Below, piece by piece: positions 51,579 through 64,000 of a stretch of DNA of 64,000 nt (the first letter of the stretch is position 1; every line of letters begins with the position of its first letter). Origin of the DNA: Sitta carolinensis (taxonomy: Eukaryota > Chordata > Aves > Passeriformes > Sittidae); the NCBI GenBank assembly GCA_032173965.1, contig CM063284.1, positions 114,798,410 to 114,862,409 on the forward strand, given 5' to 3'. The notes beneath the pieces are model-generated. The model was given only the letters and a program-made list of their open reading frames with translations, ran no database searches and was not told the origin of the DNA. The translations under genes and the position numbers were made by a program.

Positions 51579-52144
51579 TGTTGTGGTTTAATCCCAGGCA
51601 TCAACCAGGCCCCATGCAGCCATTTGCTCAATCCCCACCAGTGGGAACAGGGACAGAACTGGGAGTGCAAAAACTAGAAAATCAAGAGATAAAGACAGTT
51701 TAATACAGAAAGCAAAAGCTGTGCACACAAGCAGAGCAAAACAAGGAATTAATTCACTGTTTCCCATGGGCAAGCAGGTGTTCAGCCATCTCCAGGAGAG
51801 CAGGGCCCCATCACATGTAATGGTTACTTGGGAAAACAAACACCATCACTCCAAAGGCCCCTTCCTCCTTGTTCCCCCCATATTGTATACTTGACATGAT
51901 GCCACATGGTCTGGAATATCTCTTTGGTCAGTTGGGGTCACCTGTCCCAGCTGTGTCTTCTCCCACCCTCCCATGCATTCCCACACACTCATGGCAGCAG
52001 GAGAAGCAGGAAAGCTTCTTGGCTCTTTGTAAGCCCTGCTCAGCAACAACAAAGCATCTCTACATCATCAACCCTGTGTTCAGCACAAAAATCCAAAACT
52101 AAATCAGTCACTGTGAAGAAAACTACTCCAGCCAAAACCAGACA
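51579..52144 (-). mobile_element. Solo LTR of an avian endogenous retrovirus
   Basis: A 566-bp block starting TGTTGTGGTTTAATCCCAGG and ending GCCAAAACCAGACA. On the minus strand it begins TGTCTGGTTTTGGCTGG. This matches the avian LTR family that reads TGTGCTGGTTTTGGCTGG…, from memory of its consensus. A TATA-like GTATACAATAT on the minus strand near 51885 supports minus orientation. Flanks gagac and gaggc suggest a 5-bp target duplication with one change. No internal viral genes are present. Confidence 0.85.
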
Positions 52145-54267
52145 GAGGCATGTCAAATTAAGGCTATCAAGTCTATCATGCAAGTCTATTAAAATAATTC
52201 ACTATCCTTTTTTTTATGTGCATAAAAATCATCAAACACATATGCTAAAATCTACCCATGCAGTGAGGGATTTGGCTGAGGTTTTCTCATGATGCAAATC
52301 CTGTGGCATACTTGCAATTGTCAAGGTGATAAAGCTGAAAGTATTTCAGTCAGTATATGCTTGTTTGATGCATGAAATTGCACAATTGCTAACAAGCAGT
52401 CATAGTAATTGTAAGTATAATTAATTTTTTAGCCATTTGATTGGTGATAAAGATTAGGGTTAGAGAATTAGTCTTGTCCTCAAGCCAGCTGGACCTTTTG
52501 AATATTTCTGGTGAATTATACACTGACTAATACTTTTTGTTACTGAAAATGTGAAGATGCTTACTTGCAAGGTGCTGAGACAAATGGTGTTGAAAAGTAT
52601 CTTCACTGCTGACCTGCCTTTAAATATATGTTATTAATTACTGGTAATTATTAAATCCCACAGCTTTTAATAAATGGTTACTAAGTATTCATCAATATAT
52701 TAATAAGTAATTCATGTATTATCAGCATGTAAAACTTAAAACTCTACTGCCAAAAAGAAAAATATGGATTTAGTTGGATTTGTCTTTTTAAAGCTTAATA
52801 TAAGCCATTCACTTGCTGCAAACAGATGTGACAAACAAACTCTTTAATAAATGCAGACAAGGAATATTTTAACATTTTCTGATAAAATTCATTTCTGCAG
52901 GGTTTAACAGTCCCTTAGGTCTCTGCTAAATTTGTGGAAGAATTTTATTTGACTTTCAAAATGGTTTGATGTCATATCAGTGCTAACAATTAATGTAGTT
53001 GTTTAAACAATGTGGCGATTTGCATTTGTATATTTGGAAGAACAAAAAAGCTCCCAAATATACATAATCCCTCCAAAGGGGAACTGTTTAGAACTGGTAA
53101 AGACTGGTTAAAAGAGGAAAATAATCTCTCTGTAGGTTGCTAGTACTTGTTGAAGTTAGTGAATTGATATCATAAAAACAAAATGTTCATGTTTATAAGA
53201 ACCTAGAAGGAAGCACATAGTGTCTGTCTGTGATAGTGAATTAAGTCATGTGATCGACTTTTAAGAGTAATCCAATATTGAATACAAGATGACAAGCGGG
53301 AATCCCTTACTACACAGTGTATGTGAGAACCTTAACTCTCCAATTTTTATAATTTTAACTTTCAGAATGGCAGAAAAAGCTCCAATTGTTTCCTGTGTCT
53401 AAACACGCTTCTGATCCAGAGGTCAAAGGCATCAGCCTGAAATCTCACCAGATAGCTATGTCTTATGTTAAATTAAATCAAAGCAATAATTTTATTAAGT
53501 TTTCCTTCTGATGGAAGGAAATCCTCAGCACGAATTTAGTGTATCTCTTGGATCTGTGCATATTCTTTCTAACAGCTTTGGCCAAAACTCAGGACTACAA
53601 TGGAGCACCCACTAGGCAATGCACTCTGCAGCGAACCTGTCATCCTACCCCAAGATGAAGTTGACCAGAGATAGGCAGGAAGTGGCTGTACACCCTGTAA
53701 ATGAAGAGAAAAAGGAGTTCCAGCTCACGAAACTTGGATCTTGTATCCTGAATGAAAGCATGAGTTGTTTGCTTTCCAAGGAATAGTAGGGAGCACAGAA
53801 GACTTCCTTTCCTATGGTAGTATTTTTTTTTTTCTTTTAATTGGTTCGATATACTTCATCACACAGTCAGCCAAACTAATGTAACCTCCACTGAACTGAA
53901 AATTTGTAGGTTCTGTGTGAGATAGGTGTTGTAATACTGCTGAGGCATGATCCAGGGGATAACTATAGGCTACTGCAGCTATGGGAGGGTTTGCACTTAG
54001 TAGCATGTAAGATCTTTCAATACTGTAAAAAAATCCTTAGTTAATGAATTTAAGCCATTTTCAGTGAGCCTACAGAGGCACCGCAGCTCTAGAGTTGTCA
54101 ACATGTGCAGGATCCTTCTGCAGGCCTGTGCATGCCACATCCATTTTCAAAGATGTTGCTTATCTGCATTCACATCTAACCCTGCAGGTGCTTATATGCA
54201 ATTATCATGTCAGTCAAAGGGCAGCTCCACCCTGTGACTGAGAAGGTGCTTGGAGTATGTGCCTTAC
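52145..54267. other. Noncoding stretch, possible further exons of the 54.3-kb candidate
   Basis: AT-rich. On the minus strand two good acceptors occur: a T-run followed by ACAG near 54028, and CTCCTTTTTCTCTTCATTTACAG near 53698. Short open frames follow both, but I could not build a phase-consistent chain from the upstream candidate exon. Confidence 0.4.
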
Positions 54268-54438
54268 CTGCTCCAGGGTTGTGAGCTGGCAGTATCCAGG
54301 TGTGGTGTCTGTGAGATTACAGACATATCTGGTGTAAGAGCACCGGCTGCAGTGCTTGTCTGCTGTCTCATTCCAGTGAAAACACACAGATGAGGCTACA
54401 TTCCCTAGGAAGAGTGCACAGAGCACAGAGCTTGTCAT
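54268..54438 (-). CDS. Candidate first exon of a small secreted Cys-rich protein
   Basis: An ATG at 54438 with A at -3 opens 57 codons that end exactly at a strong donor, GAGCAG-GTAAGG (54267), in phase 0. Residues 1-17 (MTSSVLCALFLGNVASS) look like a signal peptide, and the rest holds a compact Cys pattern C-x10-C-x2-C-x6-C-x8-C. Two N-glycosylation sequons (NET, NLT) lie among the cysteines. I do not recognise the family. The second exon was not identified, and no promoter motif is visible. It sits between SDR16C5 and PENK, where mammals have SDR16C6 or its pseudogene, but it is not an SDR. Confidence 0.4.
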
Positions 54439-57400
54439 TATTGTGTCTAAAGACACTTAAGAATTTAAGCTGCAGAGCCTCACATTCCTGGAAATGTGAA
54501 ACATTTGGGAAAAAGCTGCTGTTGACTGTGCTCTTCACAAGGGAAGAAACAGGTGTCTTGGGGGAAAATTTAGGCAAGTGAGGAGAGGACAAAATGATAA
54601 AATTTTCTGTCATATGTGGAAAACTGGCTTTGCTTCCCAGAGTGAAATATCATATTCCCCAAAAGAAGCCAGGGAGGAGAATGACATCTTCTTTAGGTTA
54701 GTCAGACATACAAAGTTGTTTTGTATGTAGGCTGACCAGTTCTTCCTGTCAAATCAGATGCCCTTCCTCCCAATTAATTGAAAGGCTGAAATAACCCTCT
54801 TTAACTCTTTTCATCTTGAATGACAAGTATTTAGACTATTTTACTAGAAAGGGTTGTTTATTTACATGTAGGTATAATGGCACTTGAATGTACTCATAAA
54901 TAATTTACATTTGTTCTTGTATACTGAAAAAAAAGAGTTCTTATTTAAGTGATGGTAGTACTGAGGACTACAGAAATGGATTACCTGATCTCTTTTAGCC
55001 TGACTAAACAATATTCACTGTACAGCTGTAGAGCCTGATAGTGATAGGAAGACTGACAGTAAGGGGAAAGAAAGATAGTATTCCTGATCAGGGAAGTATC
55101 CTTTTTCTGAAACCACTTTCTGAGATCAGGGACTAAGTTGGATTAGGCACTTTGAACTTCAACAATACAGAGCAGAAGACAAAGGGGATGTGCTGATGGA
55201 TGTCTGGGCACTTAGGCTGACAACCTGCTGTTTTATAATAGCTGAAGTTTCCTCAAGGTGTGACTCAATGCACCTGCTGAACTTGAATAATCAAATAGTC
55301 TGAAAATCACTAACCAGAGAATAATTATCCTAGGAGGAAGTGCAACCAGGAGACCAGAAGAGCTAGAGTACCCTAATAGTGCCAGCAAACCACAAAAGAC
55401 CTAAAACCAGTGCAAGGACTGGAGGGGATCTCTTCAGTAGTGAGAAATGTTCTTTGGAAAAGGATTTCCTCTAAGAATTTATCTTTATCACTTCTATGCC
55501 TATTTATTTTGCCTCAGGTTAAGGTCATTTAGTAATTTAATTGTTCTTCTCATTAAGATACTGAGAAACTGAATGACGATGGTATTTACATTTACACAAA
55601 GAATGTAGAGAAGATTTGTTGTCATGCTGTCACCATTTTGGTCAATCTTCACAAGTGACCTTAGCCTTTCGAGGGCCTGCAAGGCTTGGTGCTGTGATAG
55701 TGAGGTTGGTGAGTTTAAAAAGCATTTGCAGGCACCACATGTTCTGAATGATCATGACGCTGGGAACAGATTCATTTTATGCAGTGATGGTAAAACTCCT
55801 GGAGTCTAAAGGATCTTTGAAGAATCTACAAGAAGAAGATATTAATTCTGAACCTCATCTAGCCTGAGTACCTTGTTTCAGACTTTTTTTCTCAGTTACT
55901 ACAGAGAAATTCAATATGATGGATACCTGGGAGTGAAACACATCCCCTGTCTTCAGTCTGCTGATCAACAGCTTGGTTAGCAAAGTTTAAGCATGCAATG
56001 ATTCCCATAGAAGTTCTTTGCTTTGATTAATTTCCACTGCGCTTGTTCAGATGGAAGCTGACAGCTTTTCTTCTGGTTGATGGGCAAAGAATCAGTTAAT
56101 CATGTTCTGAGAATGACTTTGTCACATTAACTGTGTCAATTGCCGTCATAGCATGACAGCTATGCTGTATTAACAAAAATTAAAATAAAAATAGTATTCT
56201 TCCACATAATATTTTTCTAGATAGACAAATGTAGTGCAGTTGAAATTTCAGGTCTTGTCGGCTAGTTATTTGCAGAGATGAAAATGTAGAGAAATGTGAA
56301 AATCCCACTGTAAAACCCATTTATACTGTAGGTCATGATTGAAAAACACTGGTTTATATGAACTAAGAGAGGCTTATGAGGCTTATCTGCTTCAACTGCT
56401 TTTATGAGAGAAAATTGCCTATCATTTGTGCTCTTGCTGCCATTGTCTCCTGCTCAAGAAAAAAACATTGCCTGAATAAGTGCTTTAGAATATTTTGCAG
56501 GGCATTAAGTCTAAAAGTTAAGATGGAGACTCTCATAGTCCTCACAGAACTGTAGGAGTGGTTTTCCTAATCTGGTATCCTGTAATTTTATATAGATTGG
56601 AATTGTGATGAGCTCAGACCAGATGAATGCGCACAAATCTCACTGCAATTGAAGCACGAGTCAGTGCATACATTTAAACAATGCAAACATTTAAAAAGTA
56701 GGAAAATACAGGGTGTCTTGTAAGCAGCCACGTGGGATGGGGAAGGTTGTGTTGAGAAACAAAGTAATGCCAGAGAGACAAGAGGCAAAGGTCATGTATG
56801 TCCTGACAGACATGGACAGCTATGAAAATGTTTAGCACTCATGATCTGTGCATAAGGAAATGCCATCCTTCCCCTTGAGGAAGCAGTACAGCACAGAACT
56901 TTTAACTAACCTTTTAGCAGAGTGATGTGCTTTTGTGACAACAATTTAACCTTGAGAGATTTCATTCCATGGTTTCAGCAAGGATTACTGTAAATGATCA
57001 ATTTAGGTAAAGTCACAATCTAATTAAACAAATTCAGTCTAAATCCCTGCTGGGCCTGTAAAGATTTGTCTGTCAAATACCTCTAAGCATTTTCATTTTC
57101 TATAGCAACAGTTAATTGGATATGCAATTGTCAGTTTAAATGCTTTAAATGAGGCTGAGGAGATTAGTAATTGAATGCTCAGATTAATGATTTACAGCTG
57201 GCTTTGCTGCCCTGTTCCTTGCTTACATCTTTGCTCATGATAACTCCCTATCCTTCTCAGGTGGATGGAATAGTATAGTAGTGTAACTGCAATATACTTA
57301 TGATAGAATGAAATACAGGTATGATGCAGGTTTGATGTAGCCAGTGAATTCATGTTGACACATAGAACTATTTTTAATAATGCAGGGAGCAAAGAATTAT

Positions 57401-59659
57401 GTTCAAAATGCTAAAAGCTAAAAATCTAAGAACAGCCACCTAACCTCCACAGCTAGCAGTTGGAACTGAAGGTCACAGTCACTCTCCAATTAAAGTAGTC
57501 TTTTATGGTTTGAGTCAGAAAGCAAACCTCACTGTGGTGCGTGTTGACATTAAATCCAAGCCTGTGAGTGGAGGCTACAAAGGGATTTCTGTAAGAGGTA
57601 GTAGGATTTCAAAGGGTGTGGAAGAGATGAAGTCTGCTGTTGAAGAAAGAAACCAGACTGCAAAGTTTAGTCATGTAGAGGAGTCTCATTGGTGATGCTT
57701 GAATCTCTCATCTTGTTGGCAACTAAAGAGAAGGATGGAAGCATTATGACTCTGATAAGGAAGTGGTTACACTGTTCTCTGTGTGATTTTTAAGATCCCT
57801 TTTTACTGCTTTAAAAAACCAGAAATACACTATCCTCCTTGGGGTGTCACAGGTTTCAGGGCCAGCTAATTCCTGGAATTTCTTCATTCTCACAGCAATC
57901 CAGAGTCAGAAAACTTTACCATTCATTTGCCCTTTAAGCTGAAAATTCTAGCATGGTCTTGGTGGTATTAAAAGGAATTTTGACTTTTGTGTCCAGCTGA
58001 TCACTAAAGCAGCAGTGCTTGAGGAGGAAAGCTATAAGGAAAACTTCCTGAGGCACTGAGATATATACATGAATTACAGAGCTGTGCTAGGAATTTGTCA
58101 TTTTGCCTTATATGTAGGCCTCCAAAACCACTCTTAGTGACAGAGAGACTTTTATACAACATAAATTGAAAATTTAGGTTCTTCTTAATTAAGTTCCCTT
58201 AGGAATTAAAATGAACCAGTGCATATTCAGAGTCTCTGATGAACACAGTATAATAATACTTATTTCAGTATATTAAATTAGAACATGTTTCTGTTCTAAA
58301 GATTCTATCTTGGGAAACATTATCTGAAAAAGCTAACAACATTAGACGTTATAATTACTGGTATTTATTATATAGTTATAAACAATAATAAAGTAAATTA
58401 TTGTAACTATTTAGAAATAACTACAAAATAATGATTGTAATAACCTTGTAGTTATTTATATTTATTATGTATCGTATAATATTTTAATTTACCAGAAATA
58501 AACAAACAGGAAATTCAAAGTTATGCTCTGCATATTTCAGCTCACAGAATATGCCAAGTTCAGCTGAAATGTGGAAATAGATTTATGGCCTTTGCTCATT
58601 ATCCCAAGATTTAAGATTAGGTTTTCAGGCAGCACTTCAGCTGCAAAGCAGTTTGGTATTCAGAAATCACTATATTCATCAGCTTCTGTCTCTCTCCTGC
58701 ATGTGAACTCCATTTAGTTCAGGAAATACTTTTCTTTTGTTGTTCCTTCCTGTAATTAGTACCTATTAAAAAGTCCAACTCATCCTTGTCTAACCTCAAT
58801 TAGACTATCTTTTTTCCCTGTTGTTCCTAATGCAGAGGCATTAATCTCTTTGACTGGTCTGGACCCTTCCAGCATACATTGTTCATATTAATTTTTTTTT
58901 TTTATACTTACTCAGTATTCAGATCAATGATTCTATTCTGGAACAATGATAAAAGCCAGAAAAAAGGAAATGTAGAATCCTGTTTTTGGTCTCAGAATGA
59001 TATTTCTTTCTTCAGAATACTCTTGCAATTAATTTTCTTTCTAGACATCAGGCTTTCCTCCTTTCTGCCCTTATTTATATAAAGCAATACAGCTATTTCA
59101 ATAATCTTCTGATGAAGTGATAGTTCTAGGAATGTATTGTAAGAGGAAAGTTAGTGGAGCCTTTCAGAACTCGGACCAAGAGCAAGATGCCTTTTTTCAT
59201 CTCCCAGCTCAGTAGATCCTATCTTCAACCTTATTTTTAATTTGTGATTCAGGAAACCTTGATTGATTCACTGGCACATTTTGAACTGATTTAATTTGAA
59301 ATGTTAATTACTGGAAATGTTAGAACACTTTAAAGAGTGCCTGAATGATGGCATAACTGAAAGTCATAAAATTAGAAATTCTACATCAACAGAAGAAATT
59401 AGATCTTATTCTAATTTCACATCTTTTAAATTGTAATTATTAAAGCAAGAAAGCATGCGACTGGAGATATCTTCAATAATCTATTGGGACTATTCAGTTT
59501 TACTATTTCCTTCTGAGAATCAAAGTCACATCTCCCATGTACATTGCCTCCTACCTGTTCAGCCTTGGAAGAGGCTTACTCTACTTTGGCCAGCCATACT
59601 CCAGTTTTGGGTTGCATGCCCACTTAAATGTTTGTACCAAATGCTTTTATTTCTCTATA
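54439..59659. other. Noncoding stretch between SDR16C5 and PENK
   Basis: AT-rich, notably at 58.3-58.5 kb, without recognisable exons or repeats. Open frames such as 57510-57695 (+) and 58879-59082 (+) have no supporting motif. Confidence 0.5.
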
Positions 59660-60700
59660 TAAATTCACAGAATCACAGAATCAATTAGGTTGGAAAAGAC
59701 CTCTGAGGTCTTTGAGTCCAACCTGTGAACCACCACCACCATGTTCAACTAGACCATAGCACAGCATGACACATGCAGTCTTTCTTTAAACACCTCTGGG
59801 GAAGGAGACTCCCTCACCTTCCTGGGCAGCCCATTTTAATGTCTAATTGCCTTTTCTGTGAAGAAATTCTTACGAACATCCAACTTAAACTTCCCATGGT
59901 GCACCTCAAGATTATATTGTGTCCTGTTGCTGGCTGCTTTGGAGAAGAAGAGGCCGAACCCCACTTGACTACAACCTTCTTTTAGGGAGTTGTAGAGAGC
60001 AATAAAGTTTTCCCTAACACTCCTTTTCTTCAGGCTAAACAACCCCAGCTCCTTCAAATGCTCATCAGATTTGTACCCCAGACTCTTCACCAGCTTTGTT
60101 GCACTTCTCTGGACACACCCCAGCACCTCAAAGTCCTTCCCGAACTGAGAGGCTCAGAGCTGGGCACAGGACTCCAGGTGTGGCCTCACCAGTGCCAAGT
60201 ATAGAGGGACAATCACTGCCCTGGTCATGCTGGCCACACTCTTCCTGATCCATGCCAAGATGCTGTTGGACTTCTTGGCCACCAGGGCACACTGCTGGCT
60301 CATGTTCAGCCAGCTGTCAACCAGCACCCCCAGGTCCCTCTCCTCCTGGGCACTGTCCAGCCACTCTGTCCCCAGCCTGTGGCACTGCAGGGGGTTATTG
60401 TGGCCAAAGCACAAGACTCGGCAGTTGGACACTTGCACCCAACTTGGTGTCATGGGTGAATTTGCTGATGGTAGATTCAATCCCCTCCTCCAGGTCATCA
60501 GTGAAGACATTGAACAGGATTGGCCCCAGCACTGATCTCTCGGGGACACCACTAATGACTGGATGCCAGCTGGATGCATCACCACCACCACTGTCCAGGT
60601 CTGGCCAACCAGACAGTTCTTAACCCAGTGAAGAGTGCACCTGTCCAAGATGTGGGCTGCCAGTTTTTCCAGGATTATGCCATGGAAGGTGATGCCAAAA
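59660..60700 (-). repeat. 5'-truncated CR1 LINE (about 1 kb)
   Basis: The left edge 'tcacagaatcaattaggttgg' is the reverse complement of the CR1 3' tail. The minus strand then reads through the 3' UTR and the C-terminal RT region (59836-60648), with stops and frameshifts. The right edge near 60700 is the 5' truncation point. The element is inactive. Confidence 0.95.
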
Positions 60701-62957
60701 TGATTTTTCCTTTTATGTATTGTTCATATACATTTATAGCTCTGTAGACTGTTATTATATAATTATACAGTTACCTAGGTTCAGTACTTTTCCTATTAGA
60801 CAAATTCTTGAGGGCCTGTCCTAATCTTGCTTCTTATGGGAATCAAGGTCAAGACACCTTCCCAAGACACCTTCCCATAAACAGCTAGCGAGGAAGGTGG
60901 GCTTCAGAAGGCATCGAACCAAGATGGGGAATTACTTCATCACCTGTTTCTAACTGGGGACTCTTGTCAACTATGCTAATTTGCTAAACTTATAAAACTC
61001 TACGTGCCCTGTATCATGTGCATCTTTGGTGCATTTTTGGTGTGTATTTCAGTGTGTTGTGTATCTGGAGGGAGCTTCATTAAAATCATAACTGCATTTT
61101 ACCACCTAATCTTGTTTAGCTCTTGATTTTAGGGCTCAAAAGCCAACAAAGATGGTGGCAAGGGTGTCATATTGATATAAATTTAAAGGTTTAGTTGATC
61201 AAATCACATCATTCTTCAATATGCATACTAGATTTCTTGATACCTGGAAGTCTTATTCCTTGTTAAATTACCTAGTTTTTGTTAACTGTGAAGGATGGAT
61301 AAAAAACAGCTGGTAAACTGTTTGCATCATCAGGTACCCCAATGCTTGTTTTAGTTTGAAGGCCAGCAATGGTTCCTCTTTGGCTAAATTACAGGTGATT
61401 AACTTTTTTAGGGAAAAGAAGTGACTAAATGTTGAAGTGAAATATTAAGAATGTAATTCTGTTTTTTCCTGGAGTGTACATTTAAAGCAAACCTGTTGCT
61501 GACAGCTGTATCCCATGTTTGTGCTCCAGAACAACCCTAGTTTGTGCAACCCAAGGTTCTTGTGGATGAAATCATTCAGTTGATGTGTTGCTCTTCAGCC
61601 ACTATGGGCAGGTACAATGGAGGAAAAAATGTGAAGACTTTTACTGTGGCTGGTGGCATCTTGAAGAACTCTATAGAAAGGTGACAGAGAACAGCTATAG
61701 ATAGGTGATAGCTGAATCCTGAAGAGGCCATGGAGCTTCTCCAGGCAACTGTTTTCTGGATTTAAAAATTCTGTATTACCATTTCTTTACCGCAGAAAGA
61801 GGAAAATAGGTGCCCTGTTTTTTATCAAAGGAAAAGGAATACCCTTACATTTTAGCAAGCCTTCAGCAAGATTTTTACCACTTCAGACCACCTATACCAT
61901 CCCCTAATGGCCAAGCCTAAAATCATCATAACTAATTATATGTGATGGGGCCTTCAAATGGGTTTTGAAACACACCTTAATTTTTATAAGTCACAAGCAG
62001 CTAGACAATCCCATTTCTTTGAAATTAAAGAAGAGTCAGACCATTAATACGCCCTTTTTGTAAATAGGTAGTACTGTGCAAAACTGAAATACACATACTG
62101 AATGCAGAGCCACAGAGGGTTTTAGGCAGTGCTGTGGTCAAAGCAATTTTCATCATGTTAATTTAGGTGGGAAGTGACTAGTAGTAGTCAGTGAGGGAAA
62201 CCTGCTCACAGATTAGTGAGACAGGAATAGAGGAGGACAGTCAGAATTATGGAAGGAGTTGTACACCAGGATGGGATCTGGCCTTTGATGTAAGCATCGC
62301 CTGTGTAAATTGCAAAGGATCTACAATGTTAGTGCTGGCTTTGTTCTCAGATATACTGCCTTTTTGAAACAGAGAAGTCTCACCTGCAGTTTCCTATATT
62401 TCAGTTGTGCCAAAGTGATTTAAAGCAGCTGAGGAATTGAACACAAAGCTATTCCATGGAAAAACATTTGTCATGTGCCCTGCAAAACCAGGTATTTTTA
62501 TGCAGTTTTGGGTAACTTTTATTTTGCAAAAAACTATCTTACCACTTTTTAAATTAGTGTTTATTATTTTAAGGCCAAGTGTACAATCCTATATTGGATG
62601 TATATCAAAGGTGTAACTAATCAAACATCTCACTGTGGTGTACACTGGAGAAATTATTTTAGTGCTTAAAGTCAAACACACTTGTGATTTTTCTTTTTTT
62701 AATGTTAATTGTTGAACACTGAATTATAAATTTAGACTTTAAATATTTATTCCATTAACTGATTACAATTATTGTTCTTGTGTCTATGAAACAGAAAACT
62801 AAAGTCAAAAGTATGTTTCAACTGTTGTGTGTGAACTACAAAATGGAAAAAAAAGCTCCTATGGCATTGCTCTGATGACTCAAAGAAAAATTGAGATGAT
62901 ATTTGATTAAATGACAGAAAAAATAGTACTCAGAATTTTTGCAGTTAGGATGGAGAA
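60701..62957. other. Noncoding stretch downstream of PENK
   Basis: AT-rich, no supported features except a 14-bp tandem duplication ('aagacaccttccca') near 60850-60880. Confidence 0.5.
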
Positions 62958-62963
62958 TTTATT
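62958..62963 (-). terminator. PENK: PENK polyadenylation signal
   Basis: AATAAA on the minus strand about 290 nt after the PENK stop codon, a spacing in line with the short 3' UTR of vertebrate PENK. Confidence 0.7.
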
Positions 62964-63252
62964 GTATGTACAGTTAAGCAACTCTACTGTAGATGTAGTT
63001 CTTCTTTAAAGAAAACGAATACAGTAATCAAAATAGTTCTAGCATGGAAATTACAATACAGACTGAAACTTGACTAAACCAGAAATCAGTTATTTGACTT
63101 GAAAGAACACAGAACCTGAAACAACAAATTGCAGTTTGCATCATTAACCAAGGACAGTAAAAAACTGTACAGTACAAGCAACACGTTACAATAAGTTATG
63201 ACAAATAAGGCAGTCTTTCTCATTTAGGACAAAAGGGATAAAAGGAAAGGTA

Positions 63253-63918
63253 TTAAAATCTCATAAAACCACCGTATCTCTTTTCCATCTCTGGGACTTC
63301 TTTGGAATAAGTTTCCCCATCTTCTTCTGAAGGGAGAATGGAGTTGGCAAAGCGCTTAAGAAACCCACCATACCTTTTCTGGTAATCCAGCCACCACTCT
63401 GGCCTGCCCACTCTTCTCATGAAGCCACCGTATCTCTTTTGCAGCTCCTTGGCCTCATCTTCCAATTCAGGGCTGCGTTTTACGCTTCTCATGAAGCCTC
63501 CATACCTTTTGCTGACATCGCCGTCATTTTCATTCATCTCTCCATAGTGTGCCGCTTCAGGGTTCTCCCCTGTTCCTAGAAGCTCCTTCAGCAGATCAGA
63601 GGAGTTGGCAAGGGCATCGTCATCTGAGTCTTTCTTCATAAACCCTCCATACCTCTTAGCCAGGATTTCTCCTCCATTGGCTTCATCCTCTGGTTCTGCC
63701 CGATAGAGCTCATCCATTTTCTTCATGAACCCCCCATATCTTTTCATGAAGCCTCCGTACTTCTTCGCAAGCAAATGGTTCTCATCCAGCTCTTTCTTGT
63801 CTCCTGGAGCAATGTTGCCATCCTCAGAAAGATCCAGCTTTGCCAGTTGCAAGAGCTCCTTGCAGGTCTCCCAGGCTTTGGCAGAAGGCAGTTTTCCTTC
63901 ACATTCTAGTGTACACGC
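63253..63918 (-). CDS. PENK: PENK, proenkephalin, main coding exon (partial gene)
   Basis: Precursor of the enkephalin opioid peptides, cleaved at dibasic sites by prohormone convertases in secretory granules; the products act on delta and mu receptors. The exon starts after the acceptor TTTTTCAG and encodes 221 residues to TAA at 63253-63255. It opens ACTLECEGKLPSAKAW, with three of the six conserved N-terminal cysteines (exon residues 2, 6 and 19). Seven YGGF cores follow: three Met-enkephalins, the octapeptide YGGFMRSV, YGGFM heading peptide E (RRVGRPEWWLDYQ), Leu-enkephalin YGGFL, and the terminal heptapeptide YGGFMRF. The first core is preceded by KK instead of the usual KR. The signal peptide and first cysteines lie on an upstream exon beyond base 64000. 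Confidence 0.99.
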   Translation of the reverse strand, partial: ACTLECEGKLPSAKAWETCKELLQLAKLDLSEDGNIAPGDKKELDENHLLAKKYGGFMKRYGGFMKKMDELYRAEPEDEANGGEILAKRYGGFMKKDSDDDALANSSDLLKELLGTGENPEAAHYGEMNENDGDVSKRYGGFMRSVKRSPELEDEAKELQKRYGGFMRRVGRPEWWLDYQKRYGGFLKRFANSILPSEEDGETYSKEVPEMEKRYGGFMRF

Positions 63919-64000
63919 CTGAAAAATGGATGTAGTTTACTGAGAATGATTTGATAGTAACTATCGCCTCACTATGACCTTATCTTAGATTTACTTGTTT
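63919..64000 (-). other. PENK: 3' end of a PENK intron
   Basis: Intron sequence leading to the acceptor of the large PENK exon; the window stops within it. Confidence 0.9.

Noticed and set aside
59836..60648. RT-like frames near 60 kb
   Set aside because: They are remnants of the truncated CR1, with stops and frameshifts, not a host gene.

Overview
This window reads as bird nuclear DNA. It carries many CR1 LINE fragments (sense copies ending in the avian 'tccaacct..gattctatgat' type of tail) and solo LTRs of avian endogenous retroviruses. It also carries two spliced vertebrate genes, SDR16C5 and PENK, in the order and orientation I know from other amniotes (…PLAG1-CHCHD7-SDR16C5-PENK…). The species cannot be named from the sequence.

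Layout. 1-7.2 kb is AT-rich noncoding DNA with one CR1 scrap. 7.24-7.76 kb is a CpG island with a ZNF143/THAP11-like and a YY1-like site; by synteny it could be the shared PLAG1/CHCHD7 promoter, but no CHCHD7 coding exon was found. Right of it, on +, lie a 229-codon ORF and four phase-compatible candidate exons (8.69-12.95 kb) of an unidentified small protein. 13-29 kb is mostly intergenic, with CR1 and older LINE fossils, a 200-bp polypyrimidine tract and a dispersed 34-bp repeat. 29.3-30.1 kb is a second GC-rich island made largely of a 30-bp minisatellite. 33.6-35.2 kb is a CR1 split by a 399-bp solo LTR with a near-perfect 6-bp target duplication.

40.4-50.1 kb is SDR16C5 on the minus strand, resolved completely: six coding exons, 306 codons, all phases consistent, and a CpG-island promoter at 49.6-50.4 kb with an untranslated first exon. 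A solo ERV LTR follows at 51.6-52.1 kb. A possible first exon of an unrecognised small secreted Cys-rich protein lies at 54.3-54.4 kb (minus). A 5'-truncated CR1 occupies 59.7-60.7 kb. The window ends in the large coding exon of PENK (minus), which encodes seven YGGF opioid cores; its signal-peptide exon lies beyond base 64000.

Functionally the two certain genes are unrelated. SDR16C5 is a membrane-bound retinol dehydrogenase feeding retinoic acid synthesis. PENK is the enkephalin precursor processed in the secretory pathway. No RNA genes, CRISPR arrays or intact mobile elements were seen.
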